In this document: one piece after another, positions 13,044 to 24,275 of the stretch
How the letters are laid out: each line of letters opens with the position of its first letter
How positions within the stretch are numbered: the stretch's first letter is position 1
Source: Adiantum capillus-veneris
Lineage: Eukaryota > Streptophyta > Polypodiopsida > Polypodiales > Pteridaceae
DNA: 64,000 nt
Direction of reading: 5' to 3'
Assembly (NCBI GenBank): GCA_014529385.2
Contig: CM043950.1
Location: 150,786,945-150,850,944, forward strand
Position numbers and translations under genes: made by a program
Notes under the pieces: model-generated
Database searches by the model: none
What the model was told of the DNA's origin: nothing
Seen by the model: the letters and a program-made list of their open reading frames with translations, nothing else

Positions 13044-13250
13044 ATGATAGTCAGCCAAAGTACAAAGCAAGATATTTGACACTCATCGAGTTTCAGCGCT
13101 CATGATAGTCAGCCAAAGTACAAAGCAAGGCTTGTTACCAAGGGCTTTAAGCAAGAACTCGATGAGTGTCAAATACTCGATGTCCAAACTTACATAGTAA
13201 TGTCTCTACGTAACTTGTCTAACACAAGGCAATACCACCATCACATTGCT
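13044..13250. repeat. inverted copy of the 194-bp repeat unit
   Basis: GCTCATGATAGTCAGCCAAAG and AGTACAAAGCAAGG occur twice (about 13043 and 13099), followed by CAAGAACTCGATGAGTGTC, ATGTCCAAACTTACATAGTAATG and TCTACGTAACTTGTC. This is the reverse complement of the 7377-8004 unit, one nearly full copy plus a partial one. It abuts the RT of the second copia relic. Confidence 0.85.
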
Positions 13251-15430
13251 TAAAATGTATGCCCATATAATGATGCAACAACCCCAAATCTTTCATCTTG
13301 AAAGTAGCATTCAAATCAACCTTAAATTCAACATTATGTCTCTCATATGGTCCAATGGTCAGCAAATCATCCACATAGAGAACAACGATGAGAAGCACAT
13401 CACCCTCACGCAGTACGTACAATGTGCTTTCTATTGGATTGTTATGTAACCATCGTTTGACCAAATGAATGTCAGATGTCTCATACCAAGCATGAGGGTA
13501 TTGCTTCAACCCATACTGAGCTTTCTTACATAATGCACACTTTATCCTCTTGTCCTTTCTTGACAAAACCGAGAGGCTGCGTTACATAAACTTCCTCAAA
13601 TATATCACCATTCAAGAAAGCAATAGCAATGTTTGACTGATGTAGATCCTAACCAAAATGAACTACCAATGCACATAGAAAACGGACAGTAGTCATATGA
13701 CAAGTGGAGCAAAAGTCTCTTCATAATTTACGTCTTTTTGCTATGCATAGCCTTTTGCAACAAGTCGATCCTTCACTATCTGGCTTGCATTTCAACTTGT
13801 AAACCCACTTTGTACCAATGGCCTTTTTGCTAGGAGAAAAATCACATAAAGTCCATGTGTCATTTTCTATAAATGCATCATATTTTGATTGCATGGTAGC
13901 CATCCAATTTTTTAAATTCTGTGCTTCATCAAAAGATAGAGGTTCCTCAATATCACATAAGCTAGACACATCCAACACATAACAATCTGATGCATAAGAT
14001 GCATGGCGAGAATGTGAACGAGTGTGACTAGACAAAGGTGCATGCAATTTATTGTCACACAAAGTATGCACCAGCCATTTTGGCATATCTCTAGCCTGCT
14101 CATTCATAGCCCTTTCCTCATCAAGTACATAATGTACATCTGCATCAATAATAGACTGATCTGTAACATTTTTTGAAACCTCCATAGGATGTACATTTGC
14201 CTCATTTGAATTTACATTCAAACTTCCACCACCAAAAGGAGGAAACAAACTGTCATAAATGTCCTATGAGCTTACATTACTGTCTCTAGTACATGAGATC
14301 AAGGGCTGAACAGAATCTTCCACAATCACAACATCCCGTGAGACCAAGATACACTTTGTTTGCGGATCGTACAACTTGTAACCTTTGCTTTCAACACTAT
14401 AACCAACAAAAATGCATTTGACAGCCTTATCATCCAAATTTTTGTGAAATTTGTGTTGTTTTTGTGGAACCAACGCATAAGCCAAACAACCAAAAACACG
14501 CATGTGCTCAATAGAAGGCTTTCTATCATGCCATGCTTCATATGGAGTCATAGTCTGAAAAGATTTTGTAGGACACCTGGTAAGTACATAAGTGGCACAC
14601 ATAATAGCCTCAAGCCAAAATGAATGTAGTAAAGCTTGACTTTTGACCATACATCGTGCCATTTTTATAAGAGACCTATTTTTCCTCTCAGCAACACCAT
14701 TTTGCTGAGGTGTATACGACACTGTACATTGGCGTTTTATCCCACGACTATCCAGAAATGCATTAAATTCATGAGTCCTATACTCCCCCCCCCCCCCCCC
14801 CCCCGATCGGAACAAAGGGTGCCCATAGTACATTTTGAGACATTTTTAGCCATAGCCAAAACCTACTTGAAGCACAAAAATACTCCGGACTTCGCCTAAA
14901 GCGGATACGCCCATGCATGCCTCGAGTAATCATCAATGAAAGTCACAAAGTAAAGGTAAGTGCCCAAGGACGGAGTTTGCATGGGCCCACAAACATCACT
15001 ATGCACAAGTTGCAACCTGCATGTAGCCCTAACTGAACCATCCTTTGGAAGCTTTGAACACTGCATCTTACCCAAAATACAACCTTCACAAACATGTTTG
15101 GTAGGTGCTTCAAGAGGCGGAAAATAAGAAACCATATCAGATTTCTGCAAACGCAACAAACTGCCAAAATTCAGATGCCCAAAACATGATGCCAAAGTTT
15201 TGCATCTGAAATAGCCTTAGAATCCGCAACAACATTTGCAAAATTCTACCCACACTTGATACAAAGTGAGCTCATACAGACCACGACATCAAGTGCTAGA
15301 TGCAACAATTTCATCACCAAAACTGAAATCATGTACTGTACATTTATCATCCACAAATTTGACAACAAGACCAATTCTAGCAATTGCGAATATATACAAA
15401 ATATTCTTCTTGATCCTAGGTACATACAAT
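13219..15430 (-). pseudogene. second Ty1/copia polyprotein relic (gag-pre-integrase, integrase, linker, RT start)
   Basis: On the minus strand from high to low coordinate: about 15430-15200 holds the protease-to-integrase spacer (YVPRIKKNILYIFAIA, FVDDKCTVHDFSFGDE); 15195-14896 the GAG-pre-integrase and integrase start (HLNFGSLLRLQKS, CEGCILGKM, HSDVCGPM, TFIDDYSRHAW); 14833-14264 the integrase core (GGEYR, YTPQQNGVAERKNR, FGCLAYA); 14248-13721 the integrase-RT linker ending KAIGTKWVYKLK; 13566-13219 part of RT with intact YVDDLL. Several stops lie at 14840-14895, and a poly-C run disrupts the integrase frame. RNase H and LTRs are not seen; the lower end meets the 194-bp repeat. Confidence 0.85.
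14785..14804. repeat. 20-base poly-C inside the integrase gene
   Basis: On the coding (minus) strand this is a G run at the glycine codons of the conserved integrase motif DRGGEY. The extra G codons stretch the motif and shift the frame around the catalytic Asp. A homopolymer grown inside a coding motif. Confidence 0.9.
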
Positions 15431-15489
15431 GTAAAGCCCTAGGACTGCCTAGCCCCGATCCTCCACCCACCTCTCTTATACGCCTTGCC

Positions 15490-15947
15490 CCTATGATCCT
15501 GTCTCCATTAGCAGCCTGACCTCTAGGGTGGCCCTTGGCTTGACATTACTCCCCCCTTGGAGAAGCGTTTTCGTCCTTGAAAACAAGAGTGAGGATACAC
15601 TAATGTTTTCCACAGTGGCATCCTTCATGGATCCAAATGTTTGCTTGACCAGAACATGGTTCAGTAGGAGGTTCAATGAAACTAAGAGTAACATCTTGAT
15701 TTTCCACATTGTTGTCCATTTGCAACCATCTAAATGTATCGATTCCTATCCAAGCATACTGTGTAGACTCCATTTAGAACGCACATGAGCATGCTAAACG
15801 AGTTATCACAACAAAGATGTACCGAAAAGAGTACCTCTTTTCACTTTCCATGAAAGTAACTTGCTGACATAACTCATTAGCCAAGTTTAAATCCTTGACT
15901 TGTTCTCAAATTGCATAAGTATAAACAACCCCATCATAACTAGTGTT
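15490..15947 (-). repeat. old retrotransposon end, copy B part 1
   Basis: Reverse-complement match to copy A: GAAGGATGCCACTGTGG, the CATTACTCCCCCC motif and ATGACATAACTCATTAGCC match their partners at 11820-12230 with many differences. The coding tail reads FIEPP.EP on the minus strand, as in copy A. The copia insertion starts exactly at 15948, so this copy continues at 21515. Confidence 0.55.
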
Positions 15948-16687
15948 TGTTAGAAAATAAGATGTAGCTAAATGGATTTTTGAGTAGATTACTTAATGGA
16001 GAGAGATAGATTTCACACACAAGAGATTATAGAGTAGAGAGAGAGAGAGAGTACACACAATATACGTGGTTCACCCAATGTGGGCTACGTCCACAGGAAA
16101 GCATCCACTCAATGGCTTTAGCACTTCAAAAGAAGAAGTAGTTTACAAAGGGATTAAACCCTTGATAGAGCTCTCGCCTTGCTTCACTCTCACCACTTCA
16201 CACTATGAAATGTGTGCAGAAATGGCCTCCTTCTATAGTCCAAAAGGGTTGCCCTCTCTTATGAGAGACAGCCATGTGTAGCCGCCCTTGTGCGAATAAG
16301 TCTAAATCGGACCCTCCAATCCGCCCATGTGTGGCCGCCCTTGAGAAGACAAGTCCACTTTTGAATTCGCCCACCGGCCACCGGCCATTGACCACCGACC
16401 ACCGACCACCGGCCATTGACTTTCGACTACCGGCCACCGGCCAACCGACCGGTTGTTTTCCGACCACTTTCCGGCCGCCGTCCGGCCATAATATTCTGAC
16501 GAAAAGAAATATTCCGGCGAAAAAAAAGTGCCTCTAAAGTTGCCCCTGATTCTTGTCCGTGAAAATTTTGGTTTTCGGTAAGTGATTTTCCTTCACGCAC
16601 GATGGCTTCTCCTCATAATGCGGGCCTTACAAATGTGCGCTTTTACCACAGAAAATTACAAGGGTAAATCAGGCTCCATACTTAACA
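15948..16687 (-). repeat. 3' LTR of the copia element
   Basis: 740 bp, TG...CA. Contains a GA tract near 16036-16051 and a minisatellite of CCACCGGCCATTGAC-like units near 16370-16450. It is 78 bp shorter than the other LTR, mainly because of a shorter GA tract, fewer minisatellite units and the lack of a short CTCACACTCACCTTGATGC segment. Confidence 0.9.
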
Positions 16688-16703
16688 ATCTCCCACTTGG
16701 AGA
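16688..16703 (-). promoter_or_regulatory. polypurine tract of the copia element
   Basis: On the minus strand CCAAGTGGGAGAT lies directly before the 3' LTR. It would prime plus-strand DNA synthesis. The same AAGTGGGAG core precedes the LTR at 5771-5964. Confidence 0.8.
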
Positions 16704-16747
16704 CTGATCTCCAAACCAAACTTGTGACTGCTTTCCATTCTGGCTTC

Positions 16748-18469
16748 TTATCCTTGAATGCCAATTGAAGATGAGCAAAAGCTCAACTTCTCCTTGTTGA
16801 CCACCTTTGTAAACATGTCTACAGGATTTTCACTTGTATGCACCTTTCCTAGCTTTAGCTGTCCCTCTTCCAAAAGAGTGCGTATGAAGTGATATCTCAC
16901 CTCAATGTGCTTTGTCCTTGAATGAAAGGCTGAGTTCTTCACAAGATGGATAGCGCTTTGGCTATCACTGTACAAGACACAATTGTCTTGTTTGAATCCA
17001 AGCTCTTCTAAGAATCTGTGAAGCCACAAAATTTCTTTGCTTGCCTCCGTCATTGCTACATACTCTGCTTCCGTGGTAGAAAGTGAAACCACTTTCTGCA
17101 GCTTTGAAGCCCAGCTTACTGCTGTGCCTCCAACCGTGAACACATAGCCAGTAGTGCTCCTTCGAGTATCTTTGTCACTTGCCATATCTGCATCAGCACA
17201 CCCTTCTAGAAAAATATCAGTTCCTCCAAAATACAAAGCATTTGTTGTTGTCCCTTTTAGATACCTAAGTATCCACTTCATAGCTTGCCAATGCTCTTTA
17301 CCTGGGTTGTCCATGACCCTACTCACAACTCCCACTGCATGTGCAATGTCTGGCCTTGTCCAAACCATAGCATACATTAGAGAACCTACCGTTGCAGCAT
17401 ATGGAACTTTAGACATATAGGCTATCTCCTCTTGTGTCTTGCGACAGATATCCTTCGTTAGTTTAAAATGACCAGCCAAAGGTGTAGAAACTGGTTTTGC
17501 ATTTTGCATTGTAAACTTTTCTAGTACCTTCTTGATGTAATCTTCTTGAGATAGCTTTATTGTCTTCTTCGTCCCGTCCCTTGATATTTTCATACCAAGT
17601 ATCCTCTTTGCAGCACCTAAATCTTTCATTGAAAAATATTTGGATAGCTCCTCTTTTAGGTCTTTGATGTCTTGCATGTTAGCACTTGCAATCAACATGT
17701 CATCAACATACAACATTAGGATAATGAATTTCCCATCTCTCAAATTCTTCGTGTAGACGCAGTGATCCGAGTTGCATCTTGTGAATCCATGATCCAACAT
17801 CCATCGATCAAACTTCAAGTACCATTGTCTTGATGCTTGATTTAAACCATACAAGCTCTTCTTTAATCTGCAAACCATTTTCTCCTTACCTTTTACTTCA
17901 TACCCCTTTGGTTGAAGCATGTAGATTTCCTCCTCTAAGTCACCGTGAGGGAATGCCGTATTTACATCCATTTGCTCGAGATTTAGATCATGAGCAACCA
18001 CAAGGCTTAAGACAAGCCTAATTGAGTTCATTTTTACAACATGAGAAAATATTTCATTGAAGTCAATACTTTTCTTTTGAGAAAAACCTTTTACCACAAG
18101 CCTAGACTTGTACCTTTTCTTCCCACCTTCTTCTTCCTTCAGCTTGTACACCCATTTGTTTTGAAGTGCCCGCTTACCTTTAGGCAATTCAACCAACTCC
18201 CATGTTTGGTTGCGATGTAGTGAGTCCATCTCCACTTGCATGCTCTTCGTCCATTCTTCTTTGGATTCATGTTGCATAGCTTCTTCGTATGATTCCGGCT
18301 CTCCAGAATCTGAGATCAAGAGATGGTTGAAGGAAGGAACAAACCTTTCTGGAGGTCTACTTGCTCTTGTAGATCTTTGGGGAATAGGTTGAGGCTCCTC
18401 ATTTGGTTGACGTTGTTGCACATTGTCACCGTTTGCAGTCCTTGAGTCTTCACCGTCCTCAAGCTCCAT
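16748..18469 (-). pseudogene. copia reverse transcriptase and RNase H
   Basis: 573 codons open. After a low-complexity linker (PIPQRSTRASRPPERF) it reads the RT: KNQWVYKLKEEEG-type start (here QNKWVYKLKEEEG), KSRLVVKGFSQKK, MDVNTAFPHGDLEEEIYM, LKKSLYGLNQASRQWY, and an intact catalytic YVDDML. Then RNase H: RRSTTGYVFTVGG, SLSTTEAEYVAMTEASKE, LYSDSQSAIHL, RTKHIEVRYHFIR and VHTSENPVDMFTK. The enzymes copy element RNA to DNA and remove the RNA. This part by itself looks undamaged; the break is a frameshift upstream near 18480 that separates it from integrase. Confidence 0.93.
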
Positions 18470-19221
18470 GTACTCATCACCTGTTTCTTTTGTTTGTTTT
18501 TTTCCAAGTAATTTTTGTACATATTTTGTTCGTTAAAAATTACATCCCTACTCCTTAAGATTTTACCATCTTTAGGATTCCATAGGCGATACCCAAAGTC
18601 TCCTTCTCCATAGCCAATGAAGAAACACTTTTTGGACTTTGCATCTAGCTTTGATCTTAGGCTTCTATCTATGTGCATGAAAGCCTCACACCCAAACACT
18701 TTGAGAAATGCATAATTCACCGGTTTACCTGTCCATGCCTCTTCTGGAACTCCCCCATCCAATGCCGTTGAGGGTGACCGATTGATTAAGTACACAGACG
18801 TACTTACAGCTTCCGCCCAAAGCTCAAGCGGTAGGCCTGCTTGTAGCCGTATGCTTCGTGCTCGTTCCATGATTGTCCTGTTCATTCTTTTCAAAATCCC
18901 ATTTTGTTGAGGTGTCCTTGGGGTTGTCCTTTGCCTCCAAATGCCATTGCTAGCACAAAAGCTTTCAAAAGCTTGGCTGCAATATTCGCCTCCATTGTCG
19001 GATCTGAGGCATTTAACCTTGGTACCTGTTTCATTCTCCACAAAGGCTTTCCACCTTTGAAATATGGAAAATACATCGGATTTATTCTTCATGACATAAA
19101 CCCATGTTTTTCTAGTCGCATCGTCTATGAATGTTACATAGTACAATGAGCCACCAAGTGATGGTGTACTTGCAGGACCCCAAACATCAGAATGAACCAA
19201 CTCCATGAACCAAACTTGCAT
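18470..19221 (-). pseudogene. copia integrase core
   Basis: Opens in frame with ELVHSDVWGPASTPSLGG and YYVTFIDDATRKTWVYVM, then the catalytic second Asp in LRSDNGGEYCS and Glu region PRTPQQNGILKRMNR (most family members have GVAERMNR; here Glu of NGxxE is Lys-like ILKRM, a possible loss of the catalytic Glu). It continues through VFGCEAFMHI, KKCFFIGYGEGDFGYRLWNP. It is out of frame with both gag (shift near 19200) and RT (shift near 18480). It would insert the cDNA. Confidence 0.88.
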
Positions 19222-20632
19222 TTCTTGATTTTTGAAATTTTACCCTCTTTTGTTTACCATAAACACAATCTTCACAGAACTCTAAGTCCACTTCTTTCAA
19301 ACCTGGTAGAAGATTCTTTGTTTGAAGGTTTTGCATTCCTTTGGCACTCATATGCCCAAGTCGGTAGTGCCACACAGCACTGTCAACTTCTGTAGTTGCT
19401 GCACAAGCTAAAGGCTGCGTGCTAACAGTACACAAGTAAAGTGTACCGACTTTTTCTCCCTTGGCAACCACCAAAGATACCTTTGAGATCTTCCACCGTT
19501 TGTTTCCGAATGCAATGTTGTGACCTTCATCGTCCAATTGTCCTATAGAGATCAAATTTTTGCGAAGAGAAGGAACATGCCTAACATCTTTAAGCTTCCA
19601 TTCATTTCCGTTAGCAGTTTTGACAGAAACTGTACCTTTGCCGACAATCTCACAAGCTTCATCATCTCCCAAGTATACATACCCAAAATTACCTTTGGTG
19701 TAGTCTTGGAAATGTTGCTTGTGTGGTGTCGCATGGAATGAAGCCCCGGAATCTACTATCCAAGAATTAGACACATTGTCTAATGAGAGAATTAGAGCAT
19801 CTTGCTCTACTTTACCTGCCACATTGGCCTCCGATGTTGGCTTGCTGTCTTGAGACTCTGTCTCCTTCTTCTTTTTGGACCAGCAATCCTTCTTGACGTG
19901 GCCCTTCTTGCTGCAGTTCCAACATTCAAGAACTGACTTTGTGCGTGACTTGCTCCGCCTTGAGCGATCACGACCCTTTTGGTTTTTGAACCTCTCCTTA
20001 GACCTTTCTCTTGTTTCCACTGATAGTGCAGCACTTGATGATTCTCCTGTGCTTCTCCTTCGCATTTCCTCGGTTAGGAGAACACCCACAACATCATCAA
20101 ACTTAAGAGTATTCGTGCCAGAGATAGAATTACTTACAGCCATCACAAGGCTGTCCCAACTATCCGGTAGAGATGATAGTATAAGGAGAGCTCGCACTTC
20201 GTCATCAAAATTGATTTTCATTGATCGAAGTTGACTTATGTTTGTGTTAAATTCATTTAGGTGTTCTGCAACTGAACCATTCTCTGCCATCTTTAGATTG
20301 AACAAGCGCTTCATAAGAAATACCTTATTGGATGCTGATGGTTTCTCGTAGAAGTCGTCAAGTGACTTCATCAAGTCCTCCGTGGTCTTCATCTCCGAAA
20401 CATTGAATGCCACCGTTGACGCCAAGCTTAATCGGATTTTTCCCAGTGCCTTTCGATCAAGGACAATCCATGCTTCATCTGCCATTGTTGCGGGCTTCTT
20501 CGCAAGACCGCCTAGTGGAAAATAGAGGTCCTTCTGGTAGAGATAGTCTTCAATCTGCATCTTCCAATGTTGGTAGTTTTTGCCGTTGAACTTCTCAATC
20601 TTGAGCTTCCCTTCCTCCGCCATAACTCCCAC
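19187..20632 (-). pseudogene. copia gag, protease and GAG-pre-integrase
   Basis: Starts at an ATG at 20632-20630 or the next Met a few codons later (MAEEGKLKIEKFNGKNYQHWK). Residues 10-190 are the copia gag (UBN2-type) domain. A CCHC zinc knuckle follows: CWNCSKKGHVKKDC, intact. The aspartic protease motif is WIVDSGASFH, with the active-site Asp in place, then the spacer RHVPSLRKNLISIGQLDDEG and the GAG-pre-integrase segment YRLGHMSAKGM and CEDCVYGKQKRV. The frame ends at 19187 by a frameshift just before integrase. Gag would pack element RNA; the protease cuts the polyprotein. Confidence 0.93.
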
Positions 20633-20678
20633 TCAATTCAAGGAATCCTTTCCTTGAGATAATTTAGCTACGAGCAAA

Positions 20679-20694
20679 CCTTGCTCTGATACCA
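20679..20694 (-). promoter_or_regulatory. primer binding site (tRNA-iMet type)
   Basis: On the minus strand TGGTATCAGAGC at 20694-20683 lies two bases inside the 5' LTR. It complements the 3' end of initiator tRNA-Met and is the standard primer site of plant copia elements. Confidence 0.95.
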
Positions 20695-20696
20695 GT

Positions 20697-20781
20697 TGTT
20701 AGAAAATAAGACGTAGCTAAATAGATTTTTGAGTAGATTACTTAATGGAGAGAGATAGATTTCACACACAAGAGATTATAG

Positions 20782-20830
<49 letters not shown>

Positions 20831-21514
20831 CATGATATACGTGGTTCACCCAATGTGGGCTACGTCCACGGGAAAGCAGCCACTCAATGGCTTTAGCACT
20901 TCAAAAGAAGAAGTAGTTTACAAAGGAATTAAACCCTTGATAGAGCTCCCGCCTTGCTTCACTCTCACCACCTCACACTCACCTTGATGCATCAACTTCA
21001 CACTATGAAATGTGTGTAGAAATGGCCTCCTTTTATAGGCCAAAAGGGCTGCCCTCTCTTATGAGAGACAGCCATGTGTAGCCGCCCTTGTACGAATAAG
21101 TCCAAATCGGACCCTCCAATCCGCCCATGTGTGGCTGCCCTTGAGAAGACAAGTCCGCTTTTGAATTCGGCCACCGGCCATTGAATTCGGCCACCGGCCA
21201 TTGACTTCCGACCACCGGCCATTGACTTTCGACCACCGGCCATCGGCCATTGACTACCGGCCACCGGCCAACTGACCGATTGTTTTCCGACCACTTTCTG
21301 GCCGCCGTCCGGCCATAATATTCCGACGAAAAGGAATATTCTGGCGAAAAAAAAGTGCCTCTAAAGTTGCCCCTGATTCTTGTCCGTGAAAATTTTGGTT
21401 TCCGGTGAGTGATTTTCCTTCACGCACGATGGCTTCTCCTCATAATGGGGGCCTTACAAATGTGCGCTTTTACCACAGAAAATTACAAGGGTAAATCAGG
21501 CTCCATACTTAACA
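20697..21514 (-). repeat. 5' LTR of the copia element
   Basis: 818 bp, matching the LTR at 15948-16687 with scattered differences and three length changes: GA tract 20784-20826, an extra CACACTCACCTTGATGC segment near 20975, and more units of the GGCCACCGGCCATTGA minisatellite near 21165-21270. The LTR pair differences give a way to date the insertion. Confidence 0.92.
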
Positions 21515-22189
21515 GTGTTCAAGGTTGAGAACCCGACTTATACATGAAGAGACTAAACCTAGTCGCAAACATGCTTTAACTTATGATAAGCAAACTCCAA
21601 CTAGAGCAATAAATGCTTACTAACTGGATTGCTTGGTGGTAACGTACGCACTTTGCATATCTTTTAGCACAAGATTACACTTTGTAATCTGCCTATAACA
21701 GACAGTATTGAGGTATGTTTCTCCCATGGTTTACAGACAGTCTTCCCAGATGACTGTTAAACGGGGATCACAATAGCGTAAAACAGTGCTGAGGAATCAA
21801 CAATGTTCTAAATAACCATCGTGGTGACCTTGCAAGATCCACAAGCACCCAAACTGAGCCATAATCTCTATTGATGATTGGTAGACCCAAAAGTAATCTC
21901 ATAGAGAATAACTGCACATAGAGTGCAAAATGCTGCATAAACAACAACTTGATGAATACGCATGCCATTCCAATCAGCCGTTGCTAAACACTAGGGCCCA
22001 TAACACCTAGTATGCACACATTGAAGAGGAGTGTATATAATTGCAAAAAGAAACTAAATACTTTCTATTGCAATCATTTGCAAGCCTTACTGAAACGTTT
22101 GAACCATAATAGAAGGTGAAACAGAAGCCACTTCTAAGTGGAAACAATGAAACTTTTTCATTAACAATTCATAGCCTTGCTGTATGTAT
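21515..22189 (-). repeat. old retrotransposon end, copy B part 2
   Basis: Continues copy B past the copia insertion. The block AAACACTAGGGCCCATAACA near 21986 and CATATCTTTTAGCAC near 21656 match copy A in reverse complement. It ends at the CACTA insertion (22190), so two unrelated elements landed in the same old repeat within about 0.7 kb. Confidence 0.5.
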
Positions 22190-22204
22190 CACTACAACAC
22201 TAAA

Positions 22205-22385
22205 TGAAGATATCGACGCGTATATATCGACGGCCATGCTTTTCCACGCGTATATCGACGACATTAACGGGCGTCGCTATACACGTCGCTGTACATGTCA
22301 CAGTGTGCGTCGATATACACGTGGAAAGGCTTTTATTTGCCACGCGTATAGTGACGCGTATATCGACGCGTATAGCGACGCAAAA
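22205..22385. repeat. CACTA left subterminal repeats
   Basis: At least six direct or inverted copies of TATCGACG / CGCGTATA / CGTCGCTATACACG. In En/Spm elements such subterminal repeats bind the small transposition protein TnpA; this assignment comes from the family. Confidence 0.8.
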
Positions 22386-22496
22386 AAATATGGGGGAAAA
22401 AAACGAAACCCGCGTGCAGGGGCCTTTTTCGCCTGCTCGGGTCTTGGCCGAAACCTGCTGCGCAGGTATTATGTCCATCTCCACCCTCCCCAACCC

Positions 22497-22546
22497 CTCT
22501 CTCTCTCTCTCTCTCTCTCTCTACCTCTACATCCTGTGTGTGTGTA

Positions 22547-22614
<68 letters not shown>

Positions 22615-22717
22615 GTGTGTGTGTGTGTGTGTGTAGAGGAAAGAGAGAGAGAGATGTGTGTGTATGTGTGTGTGTGTGTAGGAAATAGAGAGAGAAAGAG
22701 AGCGGTGTGTGTGTGTG

Positions 22718-22783
<66 letters not shown>

Positions 22784-22847
22784 GTGTGTGTGTGTGTGTG
22801 TAGGAAAGAGAGAGAGAGAGAGAGAAATGTGTGTGTGTGTAGGTAAT

Positions 22848-22900
<53 letters not shown>
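22497..22900. repeat. compound GA/GT microsatellite inside the CACTA element
   Basis: Starts with (CT)n at 22497-22522, then alternating (GA)n blocks (22552-22612, 22718-22780, 22806-22825, 22854-22899) with (GT)n blocks between them. All open frames here are repeat artefacts. Confidence 0.95.
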
Positions 22901-22902
<2 letters not shown>

Positions 22903-23133
22903 AATGTATGCTTAGGAAATTAAAATTAAAGAAAAAAAAAATAAAGAGAGAAATGAAATGAAATGTTATATTAACGTCTTCGAAAGGCCAAAGTGACCTA
23001 TGAGACATGAGACAAGAAAGTTACAATGTGATGGATTTGATACAAAGTCAGAGTAAGAAGATGACAAAATAAAATATTATGGAATCCTAAACTTCTGGGT
23101 GTGGACTAAACGGCTAAACGGCGTTTCCCTATT

Positions 23134-23977
23134 ATTCCTAGGATAAAAAGCATGTTTCGTTGTGGTTCCATTGCAAAGTTGATGCGGTGGCATTCTACGA
23201 ATAGATCCACTGACGCAACATTTAGGGTGCCCACTGATTCAAAGGCTTGGAGGCACATTGAAGATACCTGGCCACATTTTAAGAGTGAACCACGCAATTT
23301 GCGTTTGGGCATGGCAATGGATGGAGTCAATCCATTTGGCTTGAGAAGCTCGTCATGGAGCACTTGGCCTGTGTGCCTTATTAATTACAACCTCCCGCCG
23401 TGGCTTGCTATCAAGAAGGATCATTTGATTTTAAGCTTGATTGTACCTGGTAAGTTCAAGGCAAAAAACATGGATGTTTATCTAGCTCCACTAGTTGACG
23501 AGCTCCAGGAGTTATGGCATGGGATCGACATAACAGATGCGGTTGAACCAGTAGGACAACAACATGCAAGGATCCATGGACTTCTTATGTGGACTATGCA
23601 TGATTGACCAGGATACGGAGAAGCTTTTGGTAATGGTTATTGATTTACAAAATTCTCGCTATTCGCAAGCCCTTTGCCTTGGCCTGATTCATGCTTTGAT
23701 ATATGTAGGACTAACAACTTCTAGATACAATGCATGTCCAATTTGCGGGCAGTCTTTGGATGTGCGCTATTCTACCTCTCTTCGAAAGACAATTTATCAA
23801 GGCCACCACCGTTATCTTCCAGATGGCCATCACTTGCGCGAAGGCCAGCTTGGTCGCCGATGGGAGCAACATGAGGGGCAACCTGTTCCAGGAATGAAAC
23901 GTTTGTCCATTCTCCATACGTTGCCGTACTGGGGTGATCTACTAATTAACCATTTGTTGGATCCAATGCATATGTAA
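23134..23977 (+). pseudogene. CACTA tnp2 transposase fragment
   Basis: Matches the tnp2-type transposase from its core start: RCGSIAKLMRWHS, FRVPTDSKAWRHIEDTWP, EPRNLRLGMAMDGVNPFG (the first catalytic Asp lies in AMDGVNPFG), NYNLPPWL and LIVPG, then GLLMWTMHD. A TGA at 23605-23607 stands where family members have Phe in DFPGYG, and a frameshift near there moves coding to another frame: NACPICGQSLD, KTIYQGHHRYLPDGHHLR and LPYWGDLLINHLLDPMHM. Coding ends at 23977; the C-terminal third is missing. The enzyme would cut out and reinsert the element; this copy cannot. Confidence 0.9.
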
Positions 23978-24149
23978 AAACAAAAGGAACTCTGCCGAAA
24001 TTTCTGCGCGCGGGAGCATGGTTGATATTTTGGTGCTGCTCGCTTTCTTGGGCAGAGGGCAGGAAGTCTGGCTGTGGCTGTGTCCATCTTTTAAGTGGGC
24101 ATAGGCCAGGCTACCTGCCCTCTGCCCAAGATTTTTTTTTTCTGTCATG

Positions 24150-24275
24150 GTCGTCGCTATGTGCGTGGCAATCTGCGTCTCTATACACGTCTATACTTGC
24201 GTCGCAAATAGCGACTGGTTTCACAGCGACGTGGATAGCGACGCGCCGCGTCGATATCTGCGTCGATGACACCTT
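24150..24275. repeat. CACTA right subterminal repeats
   Basis: GTCGTCGCTATGTGCG, GCGTCTCTATACACG, GCGTCGCAAATAGCGAC, GGATAGCGACGCG and GCGTCGATATCTGCG: the same motif family as at the left end, mostly in opposite orientation. Confidence 0.8.

Larger units (their letters stand above)
15948..21514 (-). mobile_element. full-length Ty1/copia retrotransposon with LTRs and target duplication
   Basis: The two LTRs (15948-16687 and 20697-21514) both run TGTTAGAAAATAAG...ATACTTAACA. The five bases outside are GTGTT on both sides (15943-15947 and 21515-21519), a perfect target-site duplication. On the minus strand the order is 5' LTR, tRNA-Met primer site, gag, protease, integrase, RT, RNase H, polypurine tract, 3' LTR: the copia order. 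Size is 5,567 bp. Two frameshifts break the polyprotein, so it is complete in structure but not autonomous now. It is inserted in the older copy B repeat. Confidence 0.95.

Noticed and set aside
22116-22904. Frames of up to 199 codons in the CACTA left arm
   Set aside because: They run through subterminal repeats and GA/GT tracts; no family resemblance.
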